Shown here: one piece after another, positions 41,941 through 50,564 of the stretch
How the letters are laid out: every line of letters starts with the position of its first letter
Position numbering within the stretch: position 1 is the stretch's first letter
Source: Gemmiger formicilis
GTDB lineage: Bacteria > Bacillota > Clostridia > Oscillospirales > Ruminococcaceae
NCBI RefSeq assembly: GCF_024462815.1
Contig: NZ_JANGCG010000010.1
Span: forward strand, 1-64,000
Direction of reading: 5' to 3'
Length of the DNA stretch: 64,000 nucleotides
The notes under the pieces: generated by a model
The model's database searches: none
What the model saw: only the letters and a program-made list of their open reading frames with translations
What the model was told of the DNA's origin: nothing
Translations under genes and position numbers: made by a program

Positions 41941-42080
41941 TTTCTTTTGCTCCTTCCCAGCTCTGAAACCACACTAAGCTTATGATAAACAGCACTACTG
42001 TAAAAAACAGCATGAGTATAAAACCTAGTTGAAATTCGGGTAAGTTAGAATGAAACTGCCCCTCATTAACATAAAGATTT
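41933..42080 (-). pseudogene. 3' tail of a second LanG-type permease
   Basis: The frame reads an outer loop, a final transmembrane helix (LGFILMLFFTVVLFIISLVW) and the tail FQSWEGAKENE. This parallels the end of the intact LanG (IASLVWFHGWEGGKNSE). It begins directly after the kinase terminator, so the rest of the permease was deleted. Overlaps the lipoprotein fragment start. Confidence 0.75.
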
Positions 42081-42081
42081 G

Positions 42082-42111
42082 AAAAATGGACGGCCACAAA
42101 AGCCGTCCATT
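42082..42111 (-). terminator. Terminator after the LanK gene
   Basis: On the minus strand AATGGACGGC pairs with GCCGTCCATT across a short loop and is followed by TTT. It lies 15 bp after the kinase stop. Confidence 0.8.
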
Positions 42112-42125
42112 ACATTATCAGGAAA

Positions 42126-43490
42126 TCAGCAGGGAAGTTTCATCGTAACCTTTGCGCCGCCGGTTTCTTTTGAATTTTCTAAAATAAGCTGACCATTATG
42201 TTGTTCCATAATCGAATTTGTAATATATAGGCCCATACCGAAGTGTAGCTTTGAATTGCGGCTTTGATCGCCCATATAGAACCGTTCCTGTGCGTGGCAT
42301 AATGCCTCTTTAGAAAACCCCGTTCCCTCGTCTGTGACTGAAATTTCCACGAAACCGTTGTTACTCTGAACATCCACATAAAGCGTTCCACCTTGCGGAG
42401 AGTAGTCCAGCCCATTACTGATAACATTCATAATAGCACGTTCTATCAGCACCCTATCAAATTTCAGCATTTGAGGGAGTGAAACAGTATTCATTTGCAG
42501 CCGGATTTCTTTTGTCCGGCATAGTGATTCCATATAACCGAACAAGTGCTGCATGAACGCTGGCAAGTCTATACTTTCAATATGGAGCTGATAACCAACC
42601 GCCGCCCGTGATATATCAATCAGGGTTTGAATATATGACTGCATCTGGCCGGAGCTTTCCACAACGTAACCAGCGTATAATCGTTGCTCATCATCAAGAT
42701 TTGTTTCTGTGAGTAAATCAGCATTTCCTTGAATAACCGTCAGAGGCGTTTTCAAATCATGGGCAAGCGCGGCGATTTGCTCTTTCTGTGTCTGTTCGGT
42801 TTTCCATTGCCGTTCTAACGAAATTTTCAGATTATCTTTCATATCTGAAAAAGATGCAAGGACATCTTCAAACTCTTTGATTTTGGCGTGTCCTACTTCA
42901 AAATCAAGGTTTTGCTTTGAAACCTCCGCAGTTGCTTCAAAAAGCGGGGTCAGTTGTGTACGCAGGTTCTTAGCAAATCTGGCGGTCAGTATGATAATGA
43001 CCAGCAGCGAATTTACAGCCATCAGGATAAGCGCAAGCGTGTCAGGAGATGGAAAATATTCCGGTAGCCATGACACTGTAAATTGAGAACCAATATAATA
43101 CCTTAAAACGCAAAATTCGTTTTCCCGGACAACAAGTGCAAACTGCCTCCCCGTAGCATATTCAATATATTCTCCCTTTGCGTACAGCAGGGCAATTTCT
43201 TTTTCATCATCGTCCATATTGCTGTAAAGCTCATTAAAGTTCTTGTCCAGAATTAAGTAGCCGCATCCCTGTGGAATCACAACCTTTGTAATATCCGGGG
43301 CAATCGTCAGCGTTGGAATGATCTCTTTTACCTGCAATTCACTTAGATTTGCTCTTGTAGCTAATCCAGCATTTACAGCAAGTCCCTCCAAACCAGAAGG
43401 GACAATAATTGCCGCTACCAGCATGACAATGAGGGAGATAGCAAACTGGCGAAACAATATTTTCAATGTAGGTTTCTTTTTCACTCCCAT
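42126..43490 (-). CDS. LanK-type sensor histidine kinase
   Basis: 454 residues: TM1 (about 13-33), an outer domain of ~115 residues, TM2 (about 150-170), linker, phospho-acceptor His in LAHDLKTPLT (about 243), VISNGLDYSP, DEGTGFSKEA and FGMGLYITNSI. Similar in layout to NisK/SpaK/CprK kinases that detect lantibiotics. It overlaps the regulator by 10 bp and is the last gene of the immunity operon before its terminator. Confidence 0.92.
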   Translation of the reverse strand: MGVKKKPTLKILFRQFAISLIVMLVAAIIVPSGLEGLAVNAGLATRANLSELQVKEIIPTLTIAPDITKVVIPQGCGYLILDKNFNELYSNMDDDEKEIALLYAKGEYIEYATGRQFALVVRENEFCVLRYYIGSQFTVSWLPEYFPSPDTLALILMAVNSLLVIIILTARFAKNLRTQLTPLFEATAEVSKQNLDFEVGHAKIKEFEDVLASFSDMKDNLKISLERQWKTEQTQKEQIAALAHDLKTPLTVIQGNADLLTETNLDDEQRLYAGYVVESSGQMQSYIQTLIDISRAAVGYQLHIESIDLPAFMQHLFGYMESLCRTKEIRLQMNTVSLPQMLKFDRVLIERAIMNVISNGLDYSPQGGTLYVDVQSNNGFVEISVTDEGTGFSKEALCHAQERFYMGDQSRNSKLHFGMGLYITNSIMEQHNGQLILENSKETGGAKVTMKLPC

Positions 43491-44143
43491 TTATATCCTA
43501 TCCCCCATACGGTGCTGATCGGACTTATTTTGAAATGCTCCAATTTCTCACGAATATTTTTTATATGCGTTGAGATCGTAGAGTTATCGCCTATTCCATC
43601 AAACCCGAAAACGGCTTCATAGATTTGTTCTTTTGTAAAAACCTGTCCCCGGTTTTTCGCAAGGTATTCACAGATTGAATACTCGCTTTTGGTAAGGGGA
43701 ACCGGCTGTTCTGAAACATACAGTACCTTTGCGGAAAGGTCAAATCTTATATCAGGCTCAAATGAAAGTGTGCTGTGATGCTCCCTTTTTTCTCTGCGTA
43801 AATGTGCCGCGACACGGGCGCGAAGCTCCTGAATACGAAAAGGTTTCGTAATATAATCATCCGCACCGATGCCCAATCCAAACAATATATCTTCCTCTAA
43901 TGTCTTTGCGGTCAGAAAGAGAATCGGGCAGTCTACCATATTCCTGATCTGTTTGCAAAACTCAAACCCGTCTGTGCCAGGCATCATCACATCCAAAAGA
44001 ATGAGGTCATAGAAATGCAGCTTTTTGATGTCTACATCATCCGCATTTTGACAGACTGTTATCAAATATCCATCTTTCCCCAAACTGTTCTTAATCAATT
44101 CCAAGATAGAAACTTCATCGTCAACTACAAGTAAGTGGATCAA
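43481..44143 (-). CDS. LanR-type OmpR-family response regulator
   Basis: 220 residues: receiver (LLVVDDEVS, phospho-Asp in DLILLDVMMPGTDG, Lys in YITKPFR) and winged helix ending VWGIGYKWE. I use the TTG at 44143, since GGGAGGTGA stands 6 nt upstream and the protein then starts at the first receiver strand. Regulates the flanking lanIFEG genes by analogy with SpaR/CprR. Confidence 0.9.
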   Translation of the reverse strand: MIHLLVVDDEVSILELIKNSLGKDGYLITVCQNADDVDIKKLHFYDLILLDVMMPGTDGFEFCKQIRNMVDCPILFLTAKTLEEDILFGLGIGADDYITKPFRIQELRARVAAHLRREKREHHSTLSFEPDIRFDLSAKVLYVSEQPVPLTKSEYSICEYLAKNRGQVFTKEQIYEAVFGFDGIGDNSTISTHIKNIREKLEHFKISPISTVWGIGYKWE

Positions 44144-44260
44144 AAAATCACCTCCCGCCCCATTATACCACATTGTCGAGGTTAAGGATTGTTGCCATAG
44201 TATCGCCTCCTAGCTTTTTTAGTATATCATAACCCATAAAGGCAGAAAAACAAAAATCGG

Positions 44261-45400
44261 TCATTGACGCTTTGCAATATAGTAGCGGTCATTTATCTGT
44301 ACTGCAACGGCTTCGGTCTTTTCTGTACCATGAATTTCATAAATATCTTTGTAAATCCATTGTTCCCGATGTTGTCCGGTGTTTTCCCCATACCAGTCAA
44401 TTTTTCTTAGTTCCTCCTTTGACAAAGGAATTTTTGTTTCTGCATTAAATATGACATTCTCCGCAAGAATACCAATGTGACTTTCCAATTCATTATTTGA
44501 TACAGTATCAGAAGTTACTTGATAAACCGTCCCATCACAAAGAAGCTGCGTTGCATTTTGAGGATTGATTTCAAACTTGCCACTCATAGATTGCTCTATA
44601 TCCTTAAAGTCAAAAACTGTATCTGTGCCTTTGATATTTTCATCTATAACAGCTTTGTGATACCATCCATTTATATCTACAATCAGATAGTCGTCAGCGT
44701 TAGGAGCTGCATACACATTTAAGAATGGAATAATATAGGCGTCATTAGGGGCTTTATCCACTAAATCTGCTAAATCTGCCAACGTCTGAAAGGTAGCAGT
44801 TTTGAGATTTTCTTGAAGTAATATTTTCCCTGATTCGTCTACAGCCGCAAGTTGTTGGATATACCCAATCCATTCCCCGAGTCCACTATTAGAGACAGTA
44901 TCCGCTAAAATCGTGTAGTCATTTCCCTTATAGGAAAATTGCGTCACATTTTCCTTATTCAGATAGCATTGCTCTCTGGAATAGTCCCCTTCTTTTGCTC
45001 CTTCCCATCTCTGAAACCACACTAACTCATCATTATTTTTAATGTCAGCTTTCCGATATTCATTGTTGATATTTACAGCTACGGCATTGCTTATATCCAC
45101 ATCCACAATACTGTAAACGTAGCCGAAACTGAAATCTTCCCCCGCCACATTTTTGAAGCGTTTCGATACCTGCCCGATTTCTTCTTGTAGTTCTGACATT
45201 TCAAGACATTCATCCGTTATGGTATATGTCAGGCCGTTATATGAAATTTCATCATAGTTTGCGGCGTTCAGCTCATAATACGGCAGAGATTCATTTGACG
45301 CCTTATTTTTATCGGCGGTATCGCGGAGCGCACCGCAGGCCGATAAGCATATAAGACTTACAAGCACAATTACCACGGCAAACAGGCACTTTTTATTCAC
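44261..45400 (-). CDS. NisI/SpaI-type lantibiotic immunity lipoprotein with three domain repeats
   Basis: 379 residues. GTG start after GGGAGGT, signal peptide and lipobox LICLSAC. Three copies of the immunity domain follow, each with a TITDECLEMSELQEEIG-like segment (ITDECLEMSELQEEIG, ILADTVSNSGLGEWIG, VTSDTVSNNELESHIG) and an AVxVxINxxYxxA-like end. SpaI has one and NisI two such domains. Residues about 125-137 (LVWFQRWEGAKE) equal a LanG C-terminal tail and bridge domains 1 and 2, so the gene arose by fusion of two lipoproteins through a lanG-lanI junction. It should bind a lantibiotic at the cell surface. Confidence 0.9.
   Translation of the reverse strand: MNKKCLFAVVIVLVSLICLSACGALRDTADKNKASNESLPYYELNAANYDEISYNGLTYTITDECLEMSELQEEIGQVSKRFKNVAGEDFSFGYVYSIVDVDISNAVAVNINNEYRKADIKNNDELVWFQRWEGAKEGDYSREQCYLNKENVTQFSYKGNDYTILADTVSNSGLGEWIGYIQQLAAVDESGKILLQENLKTATFQTLADLADLVDKAPNDAYIIPFLNVYAAPNADDYLIVDINGWYHKAVIDENIKGTDTVFDFKDIEQSMSGKFEINPQNATQLLCDGTVYQVTSDTVSNNELESHIGILAENVIFNAETKIPLSKEELRKIDWYGENTGQHREQWIYKDIYEIHGTEKTEAVAVQINDRYYIAKRQ
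44862..45025. repeat. lanI repeat copy B with fused lanG tail
   Basis: 44862-44989 matches 41732-41859 and 44990-45025 matches 41942-41977. Relative to copy A an 82-bp segment (lanG stop, lanI start and signal peptide) is precisely absent. Confidence 0.88.
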
Positions 45401-46136
45401 TGTTTTTACCTCCCTCCCAACCATGAAACCAAACCAAACTGGCAATCAGCAGACAAACAGTGCAGCATACAGAAATAATCATACCGCTGAAAAAATCGGT
45501 TTTTACCTGTGCATACAGTTGGGGGCTATCCCATGCAAGCACAGTGTAATCCATAGCACGAACGCCCCAGGCCCAGGGAATATATTTCCATGTAGCGTCA
45601 CCAAGCCCTGTTATCATAAGGGCAGCTATTAGACTTCCGGTAATGCCCAATCCCATAGACGCACCCTTTCCGAAGCTCATACCCACAAACAAATGAATCA
45701 GGTAAATAGGGAGCATGGTAATCAACAATAGAATCCCTGCTTTCAGGTAAAGGCTTGCCGGGGCCTCCCTGTATAGTACAGCAAATGTTCCCAGTGCTAA
45801 AAATGTTGCACCCATAGCACAGATCATCAGAAACCCAAGTTTACCAATATACGTTGCTATGCGGGATGGGATTGTTCCTAACAAAAGCTGATAATGCCCG
45901 GCCTGATTTTCGATCTGAACAACCAGGCCCACAATAATGCCGATCAGAAACGGGAACGCAACGGCCAGCACTTCCAGATAGGCACTGATTTTGGTTGCCA
46001 GTTCCCATCTGGATATATGATAGTAACCCGCAAAAATCGCCGCACATATAATCGGAATCATGCTGTGCATATAGAGCAAAATGCTATGTTTACACTTCTG
46101 ATATTCTGCTTTCCAGCAGCGAACCACAGATACCAT
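45393..46136 (-). CDS. LanG/MutG-type immunity ABC permease
   Basis: 247 residues with six transmembrane helices (about 18-40, 55-75, 98-120, 130-150, 160-180, 220-240), ABC-2 type. It forms with LanE and LanF an exporter that expels membrane-inserted lantibiotics. Two bases separate it from lanE, and it overlaps the lanI start by 8 bp. The tail IASLVWFHGWEGGKNSE is the motif also seen in the fused piece of LanI. Confidence 0.88.
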   Translation of the reverse strand: MVSVVRCWKAEYQKCKHSILLYMHSMIPIICAAIFAGYYHISRWELATKISAYLEVLAVAFPFLIGIIVGLVVQIENQAGHYQLLLGTIPSRIATYIGKLGFLMICAMGATFLALGTFAVLYREAPASLYLKAGILLLITMLPIYLIHLFVGMSFGKGASMGLGITGSLIAALMITGLGDATWKYIPWAWGVRAMDYTVLAWDSPQLYAQVKTDFFSGMIISVCCTVCLLIASLVWFHGWEGGKNSE

Positions 46137-46138
46137 AG

Positions 46139-46885
46139 TTACCCCACCTCCTTTTTCTCAAACCATCTTGCAGTTAAAAATGACAGCGCCGCAAACCAGG
46201 CCAGCGAAATGACCAATACAAGTATAATCATCCAAAATGCCATTGCCGTACTCTGATCTGCAACCGGCTCACCATTAGGCAAAATACCTAACACGGAAAT
46301 CATAAGATGCGGCACCCAGCTATACGGGCAGATTATCCACAAAGAGGTTGTAGCCGTGAAAATCCCTAAAACGCTTCCAAGTCCGGCATTAAGAATAACC
46401 GTGACAAAGATACCAACTTTTTTTGATAACCATAAGCACAGCGGAACTTCCCATAGGCTTGCAATGACAATACAAGCTGTTCCGGCCGCAGCCTGCCAAA
46501 TTCCGATTGTCAGGGGAATTTCGTTGATAACTAATATTGCAAAACCGCCCAACAGATTTAGCGCCAGGAAAATGAAATTCCCCACACAGGAGTAAATACC
46601 GGCCACTCCAATTTTTGCTTTCCAGACTTTGTTCTGCGAAACAGGCAATGAAGCAACGGCACGATATTTTAGTTTGCCATTATCCCGCTGTTCAATCAAG
46701 GCACAGGTGAGCGTAAGGAATCCAGGATAAAGCAGGTTATACCACCAATTATAAGAATTGAGCTGGAACCAAAGAGGAGCAAAAAAGTTCATAAGCGCAG
46801 TTACAAACGGGGCCAGAACGATCAGCGTTTTTGTGAAAGTTCTCTTATGCTTTAGGTTCTCTGCCTGAATATATGCCATCTCCAT
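46139..46885 (-). CDS. LanE/MutE-type immunity ABC permease
   Basis: 248 residues, six helices, with the EAENLKHKRTF-like start (IQAENLKHKRTFTKTLIVLA) typical of the LanE/MutE family. An Asn/Trp-rich first loop holds NSYNWWYNLLYPG. It starts one base after lanF ends. Second membrane half of the immunity exporter. Confidence 0.88.
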   Translation of the reverse strand: MEMAYIQAENLKHKRTFTKTLIVLAPFVTALMNFFAPLWFQLNSYNWWYNLLYPGFLTLTCALIEQRDNGKLKYRAVASLPVSQNKVWKAKIGVAGIYSCVGNFIFLALNLLGGFAILVINEIPLTIGIWQAAAGTACIVIASLWEVPLCLWLSKKVGIFVTVILNAGLGSVLGIFTATTSLWIICPYSWVPHLMISVLGILPNGEPVADQSTAMAFWMIILVLVISLAWFAALSFLTARWFEKKEVG

Positions 46886-47590
46886 TTAATATCCCTCCTT
46901 ACCATTTCTGCGAATAACATCCATAAAGAGTTGTTCCAAATCTTCACCGGCGCGAAGCTCTCCCTCATATCCAAGGACGCCGCCAGCAATGATACCCACA
47001 TGATCTGCAATCTGCTGGACTTCTGACAGAATATGGCTGGACAGAATGACCGTAATTCCATTGGACGGAAAAGAACGAATCAGTTCACGAAGTTCCTCAA
47101 TCCCTAAAGGGTCAAGGCCGTTAGTCGGTTCATCCAGAATCAAAAGCCGGGGACTGTTCAGCAATGCAATAGCAATACCAAGCCGCTGCTTCATACCAAG
47201 AGAAAACTGCCCGGCCCGTTTCTTGCCGGTATTCGTGAGCTGGACAATTTGCAATACCTCGTTAATTCGTGCATCGTCCAGGCCGAGCAATGTAGTTCTG
47301 ACTTTGAGATTTTCGTATGCAGTCAGATTTTCGTAAAGCGGGGGCATCTCAATCAAAGCACCGATATGCTCCAGATCACTCCGTTTCCACGGGTGGCCGT
47401 CAAACTCGATGCTTCCCGATGTGGGGCGCAAAATGCCGGTGATCATTTTTAAGATCGTGGATTTGCCAGCCCCATTCGGCCCCAGCAGACCATAAACCGA
47501 GTTGCGCCGGATGTTCAGTGACACATTGTTTACCGCCATTTGCCCCTTGAAATTTTTGCAGAGGTCAGTCGTTTTCAAAATCATATCCAT
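46886..47590 (-). CDS. LanF-type immunity ABC transporter ATPase
   Basis: 234 residues from MDMILKTTDL: Walker A GPNGAGKST, FSLGMKQRLGIA signature, Walker B LLILDEPTNGLDP and SSHILSEV H-loop, then a C-terminal coupling region (GEDLEQLFMDVIRRNG). I use the ATG at 47590 with AAAGGA upstream; the frame stays open 40 codons further but without a ribosome site. A fragment of its paralogue is at 9410-9673. Confidence 0.93.
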   Translation of the reverse strand: MDMILKTTDLCKNFKGQMAVNNVSLNIRRNSVYGLLGPNGAGKSTILKMITGILRPTSGSIEFDGHPWKRSDLEHIGALIEMPPLYENLTAYENLKVRTTLLGLDDARINEVLQIVQLTNTGKKRAGQFSLGMKQRLGIAIALLNSPRLLILDEPTNGLDPLGIEELRELIRSFPSNGITVILSSHILSEVQQIADHVGIIAGGVLGYEGELRAGEDLEQLFMDVIRRNGKEGY

Positions 47591-47925
47591 ATAATCAAGT
47601 CCTTTCTTTGATTCTACGGATAGCATACCGGGCAATTTTGAAGATTTCATAAAGATTCCCAAAAACAGAATATGAACAATACACCGTAACCGTGGAGCAT
47701 ATCGCAACAAAGCACCAACCTACGCATTTAGAGCCTTAAAAAGCCCTATATTTCAAGGTTTTTCCAGCATAGTCGGCGGGGTATGTGAGTGTTTTATCCT
47801 ATCCCCGCCATAGTGCCGCTCTAAATGCGTAGAATTTACCAGCAGAAAATCGCCGGTTTCTCTGGCTCCATACTCCCAGATATGGTATCATGGAAAAAAT
47901 CAATCTGATGGGGGTATCAGGATGG
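47366..47925. repeat. 560-bp direct repeat, copy 2
   Basis: Same length as 9449-10008. Contains the lanF 5' end, the upstream region with the long inverted repeat CTACGCATTTAG..CTAAATGCGTAG and a GGCGGGG/CCCCGCC stem, and the start MEKINLMGVSGW of the following frame. That upstream region probably holds the lanFEGI promoter. Confidence 0.9.
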
Positions 47926-49385
47926 TTCCAGTACAACGGCACCTATTTTACTACTTATAAAGAGAGCGGCACCCGCCGCCTGACCCTTGCGGAGCGGCTG
48001 CGCAAGCTGCCCCTGTCCTTTTTCGGTAAGCGCGACCTTGCCGACCTGACCAGCACCATCATGGCAGACTGCGAGGTGCTGGAAAAGGACTGTTCCCACT
48101 TCATCCCCGCTCTGTTCGGCTCCCTGCTCTCCACGGTGCTCATTGCCCTGAGCCTGTTCGCCTTTGACGGACGGATGGCACTGGCGGCACTGTGGGTCAT
48201 CCCGGTATCTGTTGCCATCGTGGTGGGCAGCTACCGGGTGCAGGACAAGGTGCAGGCCAAGACCATGGCGGCGAAAATAGCCTGTGCGGACGGCATTCAG
48301 GAGTACATCGAGACCCTCCGCGACCTGAAAGCCGGCAATGCGGAGCAGCGATATCTGTCCGGTCTTTCCGCCAAAATTCGGGCTGTGGAAAAGCAGTCCA
48401 TCGCGGCAGAGCTGGAAACGGCGCTGTTCGTGTCCTCTGCGAGCATGGTGCTCAAGCTGGGCATTGCGTCGGTGGCACTCACCGGCGCGGTGCTGCTGGT
48501 GCAGGGCAGTATCGACGTGCTGACCCTGTTTCTGTTCCTGATGGCGGCTTCCCGGATGTACGACCCTATGCAGGGCGCGTTGCAAAATCTGGCGGCGGTC
48601 ATTGCCATGCGCACCAATGTGGGGCGGATGAACGAGATTCTGGACGCTCCCCTGCAGACCGGCAGCGAACAGCTGACCAATCAGGGCTGCGATATCGTAT
48701 TCGACCATGTGGGCTTTGCCTACCACTCCGGCGAAAGGGTGCTGCGGGATGTTTCCTTTACCGCCAAGCAGGGCGAGGTCACGGCACTGGTGGGACCCTC
48801 CGGCGGCGGCAAGACCACCGTTTCCCGACTGGCGGCATGGACATTTCCAAGATTGACCCGGAAAAACTCATGAGCCTGTATTCCATCGTCTTTCAGGATG
48901 TGACCCTGTTTGACAATACGATACTGGAAAACATTCGTCTGGGGCGCAAAGGTGCCACCGACGAGGAGGTCCTTGCGGCGGCAAAGCTGGCAAACTGCGA
49001 GGAATTTGCCGAAAAGCTGCCGGACAAGTGGAACACGAACATCGGCGAGAACGGCTGCGCCCTTTCCGGCGGCGAGCGTCAGCGCATTTCCATTGCCCGC
49101 GCCTTCCTGAAGGATGCGCCCATTATTCTGTTGGACGAAGCCACCGCCAGTCTGGACGTGGAAAACGAAACTGCCATTCAGGAGGCTCTTTCCCGGCTCA
49201 TAAAACACAAAACTGTCCTTATCATCGCCAACCGGATGCGCACCGTAGCCGGTGCGGACAAAATCGTGGTGCTGTCCGACGGCGTGGTGGCCGAACAGGG
49301 CGCACCCGATGCACTTTATGCCCGGAACGGCCAGTACACCCACATGGTGGATCTGCAGACCGAAAGCCAGCGCTGGGCCATCTGA
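47926..49385 (+). pseudogene. MsbA-type ABC exporter half, truncated and internally deleted
   Basis: The frame fused to the 560-bp repeat starts inside the transmembrane domain (FQYNGTYFTTYKESGTRRLT, then LPLSFFGKRDLADL), missing the first one or two helices. After Walker A GPSGGGKTT the sequence VSRLAA jumps at about 48835 to GGMDISKIDPEKL in the next frame. A deletion of some 35-40 bp at a GGCGGC repeat is the simplest explanation. The rest has Q-loop, LSGGERQR, Walker B IILLDEAT and H-loop variant IANRMR. Such genes usually occur as pairs; no partner is seen. Non-functional as it stands. Confidence 0.85.
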
Positions 49386-49414
49386 CCCAATTCAAAAACA
49401 GCCCCGCGGCACAA

Positions 49415-49455
49415 CAAAAAAGGACATCTATTCAAAAGAGTAAGTGTCCTTTTTA
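49415..49455. terminator. Terminator after the broken ABC exporter
   Basis: AAAAAAGGACA pairs with TGTCCTTTTT, with a 20-nt loop region. Confidence 0.65.
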
Positions 49456-49509
49456 GCACCTGAATCCGTCAGCTAACAGTCAAGTTTAAATCACTTCCTT
49501 ATCACTGTT

Positions 49510-49653
49510 ACCCTGCGCAAAGCCGTGTCCTATGGGAAACTGGTAAATGGTGTTGATGTCTGCAAATTCGGCAAGCAGTGGGTTGTGTCCGCTGCTGCTA
49601 TGAAGCGGGCTTACGGTGAGGCAAAAGGCAGCGCAGCATCTCGCACGCATTGA
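49510..49653 (+). pseudogene. C-terminal fragment of a helix-turn-helix protein
   Basis: TLRKAVSYGKLVNGVDVCKF followed by GKQWVVSAAAMKRAYGE is the second half of a small excisionase-like HTH protein common in these elements. The N-terminal half with the first helix is missing. Stops at TGA 49651-49653. Confidence 0.55.
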
Positions 49654-49669
49654 CCATTTGTTGACCACC

Positions 49670-49714
49670 AACTGACCACCGGCAGTGATTTTTGCTGCCG
49701 GTGGTCAGTTTTTA
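49670..49714. terminator. Terminator in the right end of element 3
   Basis: AACTGACCACCGGCAG (49670-49685) is perfectly complemented by CTGCCGGTGGTCAGTT (49695-49710), followed by TTTT. Confidence 0.85.
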
Positions 49715-49810
49715 TCGTTGACACATTGTTTTATACTGCTTGTGATAGATGTGCCCTAGCAGTGCAGAACCAACAAAAAATTACTGTATATCATTGAAAT
49801 ATGCGCCGTG

Positions 49811-49863
49811 TCGTAGTTCTCCGACCCGGAAGGCCAGAGGTTCGAATCCTCCCGGTCGCACCA
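49811..49863. repeat. Attachment site with tRNA-Arg-like 3' half, copy 2
   Basis: Identical over 53 bp to 33554-33606. Forms the right boundary of element 3. A hairpin (about 49865-49903) and an integrase-coupled gene follow, as at the tRNA-Arg. Confidence 0.88.
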
Positions 49864-49864
49864 G

Positions 49865-49903
49865 AAAACCTCATTGCAATGTGTTTTTTGCAATGAGGTT
49901 TTT
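49865..49903. terminator. Hairpin between attachment site and integrase-coupled gene 3
   Basis: AAAACCTCATTGCAA pairs with TTGCAATGAGGTTTT. Same position as hairpins at 10776 and 23538. Confidence 0.8.
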
Positions 49904-49918
49904 GTTAGTGTTTGATTT

Positions 49919-50194
49919 TCAGAATAATTTTAGCAGCATATCGTCTGCCGCATCGGTGTACTGCCCTTTTCCTAGACGCTCGTTCCTCAGCCTGTTTATA
50001 GTGATTCGCATGAGGCGGATTTCTTCTGTAGAAAAAGTAGCTTTTTTATCGGCTGGGACAGAATCAATTTTCAGTATCAGTCGCCCCGGTTTTTCCGTGT
50101 TATGGCCAAGTGCCTTTTCTTGATAGTAATAGGGTGTCAGTGCTTTCAGTAAGATACTTTTGTTTGCGCGTGTCAGCTTGATTTTTCTCGTCAT
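49919..50194 (-). CDS. Small integrase-coupled protein, copy 3
   Basis: 91 residues (start MTRKIKLTRANKSILLKALT), very close to copy 2 at 23596-23868. It overlaps the stop of the integrase 3 fragment by 4 bp. Complete although the integrase is not. Confidence 0.65.
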   Translation of the reverse strand: MTRKIKLTRANKSILLKALTPYYYQEKALGHNTEKPGRLILKIDSVPADKKATFSTEEIRLMRITINRLRNERLGKGQYTDAADDMLLKLF

Positions 50195-50398
50195 AATCCA
50201 ATCGCCTTTCCAAGTTTTTCTTGCGCTTTGCGCTTGTTCTTGTCGAATGCATGGGCGTAAATGTCCAGCGTTGTGCTTGCCTGTGCATGACCCAATAGAC
50301 TAGCCACCGTGCGCACGTCCACGCCCTGCGCAATCAGCAGACTGGCGTTGGTGTGGCGTAGGCTGTGCAGATTCAGGTGGGTTGGCAAACCGTTTGGG
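50191..50398 (-). pseudogene. C-terminal fragment of integrase copy 3
   Basis: Only the last ~70 codons remain: NGLPTHLNLHSLRHTNASLL, LLGHAQASTTLDIYAHAF with the Tyr, and the end KAQEKLGKAIGL. Homology stops at about 50398, where G+C-rich chromosomal-type sequence begins. This marks the right edge of the island. Confidence 0.85.
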
Positions 50399-50516
50399 CC
50401 ACTACTGTCATTTGGCAATTCCGGCATTTTTAAAGTCCGGAACCCCATCCTGCTAGGGTGAATTTTGACAACCCATGTAACAGCATTTCATTCATCTCCG
50501 CCGAGAGAAGAAGAGG

Positions 50517-50554
50517 CCCGGAGGGCTTTACCGATTTGGGTAAAGCCCTCCGGG
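50517..50554. terminator. Strong hairpin terminator after the AraC gene
   Basis: CCCGGAGGGCTTTACC is perfectly complemented by GGTAAAGCCCTCCGGG with a six-base loop, 11 bp beyond the stop codon of the minus-strand gene. Confidence 0.8.
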
Positions 50555-50564
50555 TCCTCCCCCC

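Larger units (their letters stand above)
33607..49863. mobile_element. Integrative element 3 (TetR operon and lantibiotic immunity cargo)
   Basis: Flanked by the identical 53-bp attachment repeats 33554-33606 and 49811-49863. Contents: relaxase fragment, intact MobC, oriT-like block, TetR-headed enzyme operon, LanIFEG-RK immunity locus, broken ABC exporter and an HTH fragment. Its own integrase is lost: a leftover of the integrase-coupled gene is fused to the relaxase near 33800. It therefore seems fixed in place unless integrase 1 acts in trans. Confidence 0.65.

Noticed and set aside
46356..46595. Plus-strand frame within lanE as a lantibiotic precursor
   Set aside because: No leader motif or Ser/Thr/Cys-rich core; it is antisense to a clear permease gene.
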